Source: DATFLK01 sp035267815 (GTDB lineage: Bacteria > Pseudomonadota > Zetaproteobacteria > Mariprofundales > Mariprofundaceae). Taken from it: a DNA stretch of 13,263 bases. The DNA is taken from positions 1 to 13,263 of the forward strand of contig DATFLK010000108.1 in NCBI GenBank assembly GCA_035267815.1, in the 5' to 3' direction. The translations under genes were made by a program, and so were the position numbers. The number at the start of each line of letters is the position of its first letter. Positions within the stretch are counted from its first letter, which is position 1. Below are positions 1-5,929 of this stretch, one piece after another. Below the pieces are notes generated by a model. The model did not search any database. It had not been told where the DNA came from and saw nothing but the letters and a program-made list of their open reading frames with translations.

Positions 1-102
1 CCCGCCCGTTTCACCAAGCGTCGTGGCAAAGATCTTGATGATCCAGAAGACCAGAGTGACTTCCGGAACCTTGCTGAAAACCTGCTGCTTATTGTTTTCC
101 AT
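1..102 (-). CDS. DUF347/COG4705-type membrane protein, N-terminal 34 codons (runs off left edge)
   Basis: The minus strand has an ATG at 102 followed by 34 open codons to the window edge. A good Shine-Dalgarno (AAGGGGG) lies 9 nt upstream of the ATG. The peptide starts MENNKQQVFSKVPEVTL and continues with FWIIKIFATTLGETGG. The K-x-PEVT...FW-x-x-K...TTLGETGG pattern is what I recall as the repeat of DUF347, the COG4705 family of predicted membrane-anchored proteins of unknown function. Only the first membrane segment begins here. The gene is downstream of, and on the same strand as, the PepSY gene, with 147 bp between them, so the two are probably co-transcribed. The family assignment rests on motif memory over a short stretch. 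The start codon is well supported by the ribosome binding site. Confidence 0.7.
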   Translation of the reverse strand, partial: MENNKQQVFSKVPEVTLVFWIIKIFATTLGETGG

Positions 103-249
103 GGACGCAAGCCCCCTTATGCATATTTATTATCTTCTGTCTGTCAGCCGTCATATGGATGTTGGCGATTCAGTTTCGCCGTTGGCTTTATTGTGAAGAC
201 AGAAGACAAAGTTTCTCCCTCCATCGGTTACTTCACGGATACAGGGAAA
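103..249 (-). other. PepSY-to-DUF347 intergenic spacer with nested inverted repeats
   Basis: The spacer contains a perfect 10-bp inverted repeat, TCTTCTGTCT at 133-142 and AGACAGAAGA at 197-206. Nested inside it is a shorter hairpin, GGCGA at 164-168 and TCGCC at 176-180, with a 7-nt loop. No T-run follows either element on the minus strand, so this is not a classical terminator. It could be an intercistronic RNA structure that adjusts expression between the two genes, or an operator. I see no open reading frame of interest in it. Confidence 0.4.
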
Positions 250-552
250 TCAATCAGGATGCGCGCCCTCTTTGCGGCTCTCTAGCACCTTGCCAGTGAC
301 CGCGTCGATACCGATTTCTTGCACGTCTTTCCCGTTCTTCATGTCGAAAGAATAACGCAGCCCACTTCCGCCCTTCTCTTTCTCCAACTCCTCGTCGGAG
401 ATCTTGCCCGGACAGGACTTTAATGCCGTTGTACGCGCCTGTTCTATGGATATCTTCGCATCGTTGGAGAGTGCCTGGCCTTTGAATGCATACGCAGAGA
501 CAGGAAGCGCCACCAAGCCGAAAAGAATCAATAAAATCAAATACTTATTCAT
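250..552 (-). CDS. Small exported PepSY-domain protein
   Basis: This is a 100-residue protein. Residues 1 to about 22 form a signal peptide: a Lys at position 3, a hydrophobic core, and VSAYA before the likely cleavage site. The mature part of about 78 residues fits a single PepSY domain. It has the ISIEQARTTAL helix, then a strand with RYSFDM, and the typical end DVQEIGIDAVTGKVLES. PepSY domains sit in the periplasm or on the surface. They are proposed to modulate peptidases or to act as sensor or accessory proteins near two-component systems; the function of single-domain forms is largely unknown. The start is supported by AAGGA 8 nt upstream. A DUF347-type membrane gene follows downstream on the same strand, and a putative regulated promoter lies upstream. 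Confidence 0.85.
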   Translation of the reverse strand: MNKYLILLILFGLVALPVSAYAFKGQALSNDAKISIEQARTTALKSCPGKISDEELEKEKGGSGLRYSFDMKNGKDVQEIGIDAVTGKVLESRKEGAHPD

Positions 553-597
553 ATGATCAATCCTTTCTTGTCAGACTTCCCCCTGCCCTTAATGAAC

Positions 598-629
598 ACT
601 ATATGCGTCTTTTCTTAGGACAGACTTAG
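598..629 (-). promoter_or_regulatory. Putative activator-dependent promoter of the PepSY gene with an 11-bp-phased direct repeat
   Basis: On the minus strand a -10-like TATAGT (603 to 598) lies about 46 nt upstream of the PepSY start codon. It has no recognisable -35 box. The -35 position is instead covered by a direct repeat, read on the plus strand as CTTAGG-N5-CTTAGA (614-619 and 625-630), with an 11-bp period. Direct hexamers separated by 5 bp are the usual layout of OmpR/PhoB-family response-regulator sites. This one resembles the PmrA/QseB box (CTTAA hexamers separated by 5 bp). The promoter and the regulator are inferences from sequence only. Confidence 0.4.
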
Positions 630-682
630 AGTGACAACGGTCTTGAAACAGCATGATCAGAACGGTGGGATAAGTCGCCAAG

Positions 683-713
683 AAAAAAGCCAGCAAACAC
701 AAGGTTTGCTGGC
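683..713 (-). terminator. Intrinsic terminator of tRNA-Ser
   Basis: A perfect 10-bp stem, GCCAGCAAAC at 689-698 with GTTTGCTGGC at 704-713, encloses a 5-nt loop. On the minus strand it is followed directly by six T residues (683-688). It lies about 29 nt past the CCA end of the tRNA-Ser gene and ends that transcript. On the plus strand only three T residues follow the stem, so it is directional. Confidence 0.9.
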
Positions 714-741
714 TTTCATCGTCCATCTTCGGACTCTTATA

Positions 742-833
742 TGGCGGAGAGGGTGGGATTCGAACCCACGTGGGACTTTCGCCTCCAACCGATTTCGAGT
801 CGGTGCCGTTATGACCACTTCGAGTACCTCTCC
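742..833 (-). tRNA. tRNA-Ser, anticodon CGA
   Basis: On the minus strand the 7-bp acceptor arm GGAGAGG pairs with CCTCTCC, followed by the G discriminator base and an encoded CCA (742-744). The anticodon arm is ACCGA-CTCGAAA-TCGGT, which places CGA at the anticodon; this tRNA reads UCG serine codons. A long variable arm, as expected of a class II tRNA, precedes the T arm with GTTCGAATC. The length is 92 nt including CCA. The gene stands alone between accA and its own terminator and appears to have its own promoter. Confidence 0.97.
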
Positions 834-877
834 GTACTGGGACCACCCGTCCACAGGGTAGCAAAACAGGGCGACGA

Positions 878-906
878 AGCATACGAACCATCCCCATCCT
901 GCACAA
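878..906 (-). promoter_or_regulatory. Sigma-70-type promoter of tRNA-Ser
   Basis: On the minus strand there is TTGTGC (906-901), a 17-bp spacer, and TATGCT (883-878). A GC-rich discriminator (TCGTCGCCC) follows, as is typical of growth-rate-regulated stable RNA promoters. Transcription would start near 871, giving a leader of about 38 nt before the mature tRNA 5' end at 833. The -35 box overlaps the foot of the hairpin at the end of accA. Confidence 0.55.
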
Positions 907-933
907 GGGGAGGTGTAGCCCTCAACCCTCCCC
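907..933 (-). terminator. Possible hairpin at the end of accA (weak terminator candidate)
   Basis: A 7-bp stem, GGGGAGG at 907-913 with CCTCCCC at 927-933, brackets the accA stop codon (922-924). On the minus strand it is followed by TTGTG rather than a T-run, so it is at best a weak intrinsic terminator. It may instead stabilise the 3' end or slow elongating polymerase. No better terminator is visible between accA and tRNA-Ser. Confidence 0.3.
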
Positions 934-1881
934 GTATGCTCCCAGACGACGCAACCGCTTCTGGCGCTGCTCCAAGAGCCTCGGAAGCGGCGCCTTGAGA
1001 AGCTCGCTCAGTGCCTTCTCCAGGTTGTCGGCCATCATTTCGGCCGCCCCCTTGAGATTGCGGTGCGCGCCGCCCATCGGCTCCGGAATCATGCCGTCAA
1101 TCAGTTCCAGCTCGAGCAGATCCTTGGCCGTCGGCTTCAACGCCTCGGCCGCCTGCTCGGCATACTCGCGCCCGCGCCACAGAATTGCCGCACACCCTTC
1201 CGGCGAGATCACCGAATAGGTCGTGAACTCCTGCATATAGAGACGGTCACCCACACCGATCGCCAGCGCACCGCCGGAACCGCCCTCGCCGATCACCGTA
1301 CAGATCACCGGCACCTTCAGATGCGACAGCTCCATCAGGTTGCGCGCAATGGCCTCGCTCTGACCACGCTCCTCGGCATCGACACCGGGCCACGCCCCGG
1401 CCGTGTCAATAAAGGTCATCACCGGTATATCGAAACGTTCGGCCAGCTTGAACAGGCGCAGCGCCTTACGGTACCCCTCCGGGCGAGGCATGCCGAAATT
1501 GCGGCGGATCTTCTCCTTGGTGTCGCGTCCCTTCTGCTGCCCTACCAGCATTACGGTCTGTTCACGGAAACGGGCCATGCCGCCGACAATGGCGTGATCA
1601 TCGGCAAAGGTACGATCACCATGAAGCTCCTGAAAGTCGTCGAAGATCAGTGGAACATAGTCAAGGAAATAGGGCCGGTCGGGATGGCGCGCCAGCTGCG
1701 CGATCTGCCAGCGATTCGCCTTGGCATAGATCTGCTTGACCATCTTGTCACGCTTCTCGGTCAGGCGCTCGACCTCTTCGGCGATATTCATCTTCTCATT
1801 CTCGCCCATGCTCGATAACTCCTCGATCTTGGAGGTCAACTCGGCGATGGGTCGCTCGAATTCGAGATAACTAAGCGGCAT
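922..1881 (-). CDS. accA: Acetyl-CoA carboxylase carboxyltransferase subunit alpha
   Basis: AccA pairs with AccD to move the carboxyl group from carboxybiotin on the carrier protein to acetyl-CoA. This makes malonyl-CoA, the committed step of fatty-acid synthesis in the cytosol. The protein is 319 residues, the same length as E. coli AccA. It has an N-terminal helical part with LEFERPIAEL and the crotonase-fold carboxyltransferase domain. Visible signatures include FQELHGDR (83-90), FIDTAGAWPGVDAEERGQ (157-174) and the oxyanion-hole glycine run GEGGSGGALA (198-207). I chose the ATG at 1881 because it gives MPLSYLEFE, matches the family start, and has GAGAGGG just upstream. A longer frame upstream only overlaps dnaE. 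The gene overlaps the end of dnaE by 11 nt, the common gammaproteobacterial dnaE-accA arrangement, so it is probably translationally coupled. Confidence 0.97.
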   Translation of the reverse strand: MPLSYLEFERPIAELTSKIEELSSMGENEKMNIAEEVERLTEKRDKMVKQIYAKANRWQIAQLARHPDRPYFLDYVPLIFDDFQELHGDRTFADDHAIVGGMARFREQTVMLVGQQKGRDTKEKIRRNFGMPRPEGYRKALRLFKLAERFDIPVMTFIDTAGAWPGVDAEERGQSEAIARNLMELSHLKVPVICTVIGEGGSGGALAIGVGDRLYMQEFTTYSVISPEGCAAILWRGREYAEQAAEALKPTAKDLLELELIDGMIPEPMGGAHRNLKGAAEMMADNLEKALSELLKAPLPRLLEQRQKRLRRLGAYGEG

Positions 1882-4800
1882 GTTGTACCCTCTCTTCCTG
1901 TTTGCTTCCCGCGACATGCTGTCCCGGCTGCCACGGCCTGCACTGCAACTGCAACGCATCCACACCGAACCAGGACTCGAGCCTCTGCCGCACCTCGGTA
2001 TTCCATTGCACGCCGAGCGGGGATGCAAGCTCGGCCATACTGCCATCGGCCATACGCACATGGAATGCAAGCGTTGCCGTTCCCGGATGCTCACTGATCA
2101 GTTGACGACAGTTGTCCACCATCTCGGCATCCCAGCTCACGGCACTTGTGACAATACAGACACGTTGCACCAGTTCCGGCAACACCGTTTCCAGCGGCAC
2201 GATATCCTCGGCGATCAGCGAGAGTTCGCCGCGTGAGCGATCCACCCGCACGGCTGCCAGCAGCGCCTGATCGCCATCAAGGTATTCGGCCACCGCTCCA
2301 TACAGCTTGGCAAAGCAGACCATCTCGGCGCTGGCATGCAGATCCTCAATCTGCACGAAGGCCATCGCCCCCTTGGCGCCCCGATGCACGCGCACGCTGC
2401 TGATGCCGATGGGCAGCACAGCCTTGGCGCCATCTGGAAGTTCGCACACCTGCGACAGATTGGTATTGCTCATGCCGGTCACCCGGCCTAGGTACTCCTC
2501 CAAAGGGTGGCCCGTCAGATAGAAACCAAGCACCTCGCGTTCGGCCTGCAGGCACTCGCCCAACCCCCAGCGCGGCGCATCGGCAAAGATATTGCCGTCC
2601 TTTGAAGGCTCCGCCACCTCGAACAGGGCCGATTGCCGTGCCTCCTGCTCCCGACGCTTGCGCCCCAGATCCTCCAGCACCTTGGCCAACCCTTGCAGGG
2701 CGGCATTGGGATGCGGAATCAATGGATGAAGCGCTCCGGATTTGATCAGCGCCTCCAGCATACGCTTGTTGAGCACGCGCGGCGGCATCCGCATGTACAT
2801 ATCCTCGAAGGATGTGAATGGGTCATCCTGTTCGCGTACCCGTACCAGTTCCGCCACAGCGGCCTCGCCGACGCCCTTGACCGCGCCCAGACCATAGCGG
2901 ATGGCATCCCCCTCCGGCACAAACTCCCAGTCGGAGGCATTGATGTCGGGCGGCAGCAGATCAATCTCCATGCTCCGGCAATCGGCGATCAGCATCTGCA
3001 CCTTGTCGCTGTTACCCATATCACACGAAAGCGTGGCCGCCATGAAGGCCTGCGGAAAATGCGCCTTCAGATAGGCCGTCTGGTAGGCGATCAGGGCGTA
3101 GGCGGCGGAGTGGGACTTGTTGAAACCGTAGCCGGCAAACTTCTCCATCAGATCGAAGATCTGCTCGGCCTTGTCGGCCGGCACACTGTTCTTCTCCGCC
3201 CCCTCCATGAAAATTTTGCGCTGCTTGGCCATCTCCTCCGGCTTCTTCTTGCCCATGGCGCGACGCAGCATATCCGCCTGCCCGAGCGTATAGCCGGCCA
3301 GCACCTGCGCGATCTGCATCACCTGCTCCTGGTAGAGGATAACGCCGTTGGTCTCGCTCAGGATAGGCTCCAGCTGCGGCAACGGATAGGCGATCTTCTG
3401 CCGGCCGTGCTTACAGTTGATGAAATCTTCGACCATGCCGGACTCCAGCGGCCCAGGGCGATAGAGCGCGACCAGCGCAATGATGTCCTCAAAGCAGTCC
3501 GGCCTGAGACGGACCAGCAGATCGCGCATGCCGGAGGACTCGACTTGGAACACGGCACTGGTGGCACCTCGCTGCAACAGCCGGAAGGTGGCCGCATCGT
3601 CCAGCGGGATGCTGCCGATCTCGAAAGCGGCCTGCCCCTCGTGCTTGCGAATCAAACGGCAGGCCAGGTCGATCACGGTCAGGGTCTTCAGGCCGAGGAA
3701 GTCGAACTTGACCAGTCCCACCTTCTCGGCGCACTTCATGTCCCACTGCACCACGGCGCCGCCCTCGCGCGGGTCCCGATAAAGTGGCGCCGTCTCGACT
3801 AGGTCCGAACGGCCAATCACTACTCCGGCAGCATGCTTACCGGCATGCCGATGCAGTCCTTCAAGCCGCTGCGCGATATCGAACAGCCGGCCGATATCGG
3901 CATCGCTCTTCACCAGCTTGCCAAGCCGCGGTTCGCTGACAAACGCCTTCTCCAGCGTCATGTTGAGATCGTTGGGCACCAGCTTGGCCACCTCGTCCAC
4001 CTTGATGTAGGGCAGCCCAAGAACACGACCGACGTCGCGCACCACCGCCTTGGCTTTCATGGAGCCGTAGGTAATGATCTGCGCCACGCGCTCGGCACCG
4101 TATTTCTCGGTCACATAGCGGATCACCTCGTCACGCCGACTCATGCAGAAATCGATGTCGAAGTCGGGCATGGAGACACGCTCCGGATTCAGGAAGCGTT
4201 CGAACAGCAGACCGTAACGGAGAGGATCGAGATCGGTGATGCCGAGCACGTAGGCGACCAGCGAGCCCGCGCCCGAACCGCGGCCAGGACCGACGGGGAT
4301 ATCATGCTCCTTGGCCCAGCCGATAAAGTCAGCCACGATCAGGAAGTAACCGGGGAAGCCCATCTTCTCGATGACCCCAAGCTCATAATCAAGTCGTTGG
4401 CTATACACCTCACGGTCAGCATCGGGAATGCCGGCTGTGATCGTGGACCAACGCGCATCGAGTCCTTCGATCGCCTGGCGACGCATAAATTCAACCAGAT
4501 CGGAGTCATCGGGCGTCTGGAAATCGGGAAGCTGATAGTTGCCGAACTGGACATCGACATTACAGCGGCTGGCGATATGTAGGCTGTTCTCCAGCGCCTC
4601 CGGCACATCCTCGAAAAGCTCGTACATATCGTCATACGACTTCAGGTAGCACTCGGGCGTATAGTGGCCGCTGACATCATCGATCAGTGTCTTGTTCTGC
4701 TGCAGGGCCAGCATCGCCTCGAAGGCGTGGAAATCGTCGCGCTTGAGGAAATGGGCGTTGTTGGTCGCCACCAGCGGAATGTCGGTTTCGTGCGCCAGCT

Positions 4801-5383
4801 CGATCAGTTGCCGACTCAACGCCTCCTGGCCGGTGGCGCCGTGCCGCTGCAGCTCGATGAAGAAGCTGTGATGCGGAAAGATTTCGGTGTACTCCCAGGC
4901 TACGCGTGCCGCACCCTCCCGGTCGCCCTGCTGCAACAGACGCTCAATCTCGCCGTTCCAGCCCGAGGAAAGCGCGATGAGCCCCTCACCAAACTGCCGC
5001 AGCAACTGCTTGTCGACCCTCGGCTTGTAATAGAAGCCCTCCAGGTAGGCGATGGAGACAAGCCGCATCAGGTTCTTCCAACCATGGTTGTTGCGCGCCA
5101 GAAGCAGCAGCTGCGGATAGCGCGGCTGCCTGGAGCCGTCGGCAACCCGCTTGCTGTGATCGTCGCAGAGGAACACCTCGCAGCCCAGAATCGGCTTGAT
5201 GCCACGCCGCATCGCTTCGGCATAGAACTCGACGGCGCCGAACAGGTTGCCGTGATCGGTCAGCGCGATGGCTGGCTGCTTCATTTCCGCAGCCATATCG
5301 AGCATCTTCCCGACCGGCATGGCCCCGGATAGCAGGGAGAAGTCGGAATGCACATGCAGATGCGCGAATGGAGAGAACTGCAT
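1871..5383 (-). CDS. dnaE: DNA polymerase III subunit alpha
   Basis: This is the catalytic subunit of the replicative polymerase; 1170 residues compared with 1160 in E. coli. An N-terminal PHP domain (about 1-280) starts with HLHVHSDFS. The C-family polymerase core has PDFDIDF at 406-412, with D407 and D409 as metal ligands, and KFDFLGL at 559-565, with the third aspartate at D561. The fingers are about 610-800. A helix-hairpin-helix is near 830-843 (YGLGAVKGVGEAAV). A likely internal clamp-binding motif, QSALF, is at 917-921, where E. coli has QADMF. The OB fold is about 985-1065, followed by a variable tail. The PHP metal site is only partly kept (see findings), so proofreading probably depends on DnaQ. 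An in-frame TAA 9 nt before the ATG fixes the start. No clear Shine-Dalgarno is visible; a TGCTAATGT -10-like element just upstream could give a nearly leaderless mRNA. The gene is divergent from the ferredoxin gene and overlaps accA. Confidence 0.98.
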   Translation of the reverse strand: MQFSPFAHLHVHSDFSLLSGAMPVGKMLDMAAEMKQPAIALTDHGNLFGAVEFYAEAMRRGIKPILGCEVFLCDDHSKRVADGSRQPRYPQLLLLARNNHGWKNLMRLVSIAYLEGFYYKPRVDKQLLRQFGEGLIALSSGWNGEIERLLQQGDREGAARVAWEYTEIFPHHSFFIELQRHGATGQEALSRQLIELAHETDIPLVATNNAHFLKRDDFHAFEAMLALQQNKTLIDDVSGHYTPECYLKSYDDMYELFEDVPEALENSLHIASRCNVDVQFGNYQLPDFQTPDDSDLVEFMRRQAIEGLDARWSTITAGIPDADREVYSQRLDYELGVIEKMGFPGYFLIVADFIGWAKEHDIPVGPGRGSGAGSLVAYVLGITDLDPLRYGLLFERFLNPERVSMPDFDIDFCMSRRDEVIRYVTEKYGAERVAQIITYGSMKAKAVVRDVGRVLGLPYIKVDEVAKLVPNDLNMTLEKAFVSEPRLGKLVKSDADIGRLFDIAQRLEGLHRHAGKHAAGVVIGRSDLVETAPLYRDPREGGAVVQWDMKCAEKVGLVKFDFLGLKTLTVIDLACRLIRKHEGQAAFEIGSIPLDDAATFRLLQRGATSAVFQVESSGMRDLLVRLRPDCFEDIIALVALYRPGPLESGMVEDFINCKHGRQKIAYPLPQLEPILSETNGVILYQEQVMQIAQVLAGYTLGQADMLRRAMGKKKPEEMAKQRKIFMEGAEKNSVPADKAEQIFDLMEKFAGYGFNKSHSAAYALIAYQTAYLKAHFPQAFMAATLSCDMGNSDKVQMLIADCRSMEIDLLPPDINASDWEFVPEGDAIRYGLGAVKGVGEAAVAELVRVREQDDPFTSFEDMYMRMPPRVLNKRMLEALIKSGALHPLIPHPNAALQGLAKVLEDLGRKRREQEARQSALFEVAEPSKDGNIFADAPRWGLGECLQAEREVLGFYLTGHPLEEYLGRVTGMSNTNLSQVCELPDGAKAVLPIGISSVRVHRGAKGAMAFVQIEDLHASAEMVCFAKLYGAVAEYLDGDQALLAAVRVDRSRGELSLIAEDIVPLETVLPELVQRVCIVTSAVSWDAEMVDNCRQLISEHPGTATLAFHVRMADGSMAELASPLGVQWNTEVRQRLESWFGVDALQLQCRPWQPGQHVAGSKQEERVQHAA

Positions 5384-5451
5384 GACCGAACATTAGCACC
5401 ATTGCCCGCCCCGCGCGATCCGTCCGGGACTGGCCTACCGGAGGAGGCATG

Positions 5452-5460
5452 TGCTATATT
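5452..5460 (+). promoter_or_regulatory. Extended -10 promoter of the ferredoxin operon
   Basis: TGC-TATATT (5452-5460) is an extended -10 element with no obvious -35 box. A start near 5467 would leave a leader of about 29 nt before the ferredoxin ATG, with GAGGAGA at 5482-5488 as the ribosome binding site. It lies in the 112-bp divergent spacer shared with dnaE. Confidence 0.5.
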
Positions 5461-5495
5461 CCGGGCTCCAAAAGTTTCCTTGAGGAGAGATCATT

Positions 5496-5840
5496 ATGGC
5501 GTTTGTCGTCACCCGACTGTGCAGGGATTGTGTGGATACGGCGTGTGTTTCCGTATGCCCCGTGGACTGTTTCTACCAGCCCAAGGAGGTCTCGGAAGAG
5601 CACCCGAATATGCTCTATATCTCGCCCGAAGAGTGCATCGACTGTGCAGTATGCGAACCGGAGTGCCCCTGGGAGGCCATCTATCCCGAAGAGGATATTC
5701 CGGACGCTTTTGAAGAGGATATCGCCCTGAATGAACTGTCCGACACGGACCGCGACGCCTTTGTACTGGCCGAGGCTGATGAGCACGAACCGCCCAGCTC
5801 TGAGGAAGTGGCACAGAACAAGGCCAAGTGGGGTCTGTAA
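5496..5840 (+). CDS. fdxA: Seven-iron ferredoxin (3Fe-4S plus 4Fe-4S), FdxA / Azotobacter FdI type
   Basis: This is a cytosolic low-potential electron carrier of 114 residues. The start MAFVVTRLC closely resembles Azotobacter vinelandii ferredoxin I. The first cysteine set is C9-x2-C12-x4-C17-x3-C21-P, with C25 near it. The second is C47-x2-C50-x2-C53-x3-C57-P (ECIDCAVCEPECP). By analogy with FdI, C9, C17 and C57 would hold the 3Fe-4S cluster, and C21, C47, C50 and C53 the 4Fe-4S cluster. A long acidic C-terminal tail (about 60-114) is also typical. The start has GAGGAGA 7 nt upstream. It is the first gene of a plus-strand unit with the RlmN-like radical-SAM gene 89 bp downstream, so it may supply electrons to that enzyme; this partner is an inference. 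Confidence 0.93.
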   Translation: MAFVVTRLCRDCVDTACVSVCPVDCFYQPKEVSEEHPNMLYISPEECIDCAVCEPECPWEAIYPEEDIPDAFEEDIALNELSDTDRDAFVLAEADEHEPPSSEEVAQNKAKWGL

Positions 5841-5865
5841 ACGGTCTGTTACAGCGGCACAAACA

Positions 5866-5898
5866 CCGGGCCGGATCGGTCAGCGATGACCGGCCCGG
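5866..5898 (+). other. Strong GC hairpin between the ferredoxin and rlmN genes
   Basis: CCGGGCCGG (5866-5874) pairs with CCGGCCCGG (5890-5898). The inner part can pair ATCG with CGAT. It can alternatively form GGTCA-GCGA-TGACC, capped by a GNRA-type tetraloop. The sequence after it, CCCGTGCAAC, has no T-run, so this is not a standard intrinsic terminator. It starts 26 nt after the ferredoxin stop codon and ends 31 nt before the chosen rlmN start. Plausible roles are protection of the upstream ferredoxin message, partial attenuation, or a processing site. Confidence 0.55.
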
Positions 5899-5929
5899 CC
5901 CGTGCAACATCCGTCAGAACGAATCATCC

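Noticed and set aside
589..906. Open frames on both strands over 589-998
   Set aside because: The sequence is explained by tRNA-Ser, its terminator and promoter; the frames lack start signals or domains.
1063..1818. 251-codon plus-strand open frame antisense to accA
   Set aside because: Same reason: accA on the opposite strand is a full-length conserved gene.
1882..2094. 71-codon N-terminal extension of the accA frame
   Set aside because: It lies inside dnaE in another frame, has unconserved Cys/Ser/Arg-rich sequence, and the ATG at 1881 gives the standard 319-residue protein.
2633..3802. Long open frame of 389 codons on the plus strand, antisense to dnaE, with similar ones at 3833-4582 and 4664-5332
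   Set aside because: These are mirror frames of a GC-rich conserved gene. They have no ribosome binding site or recognisable domain, and dnaE fully explains the sequence.
5828..5929. GTG-initiated N-terminal extension of rlmN
   Set aside because: It would translate through the strong hairpin, overlap the ferredoxin end and add unconserved residues.
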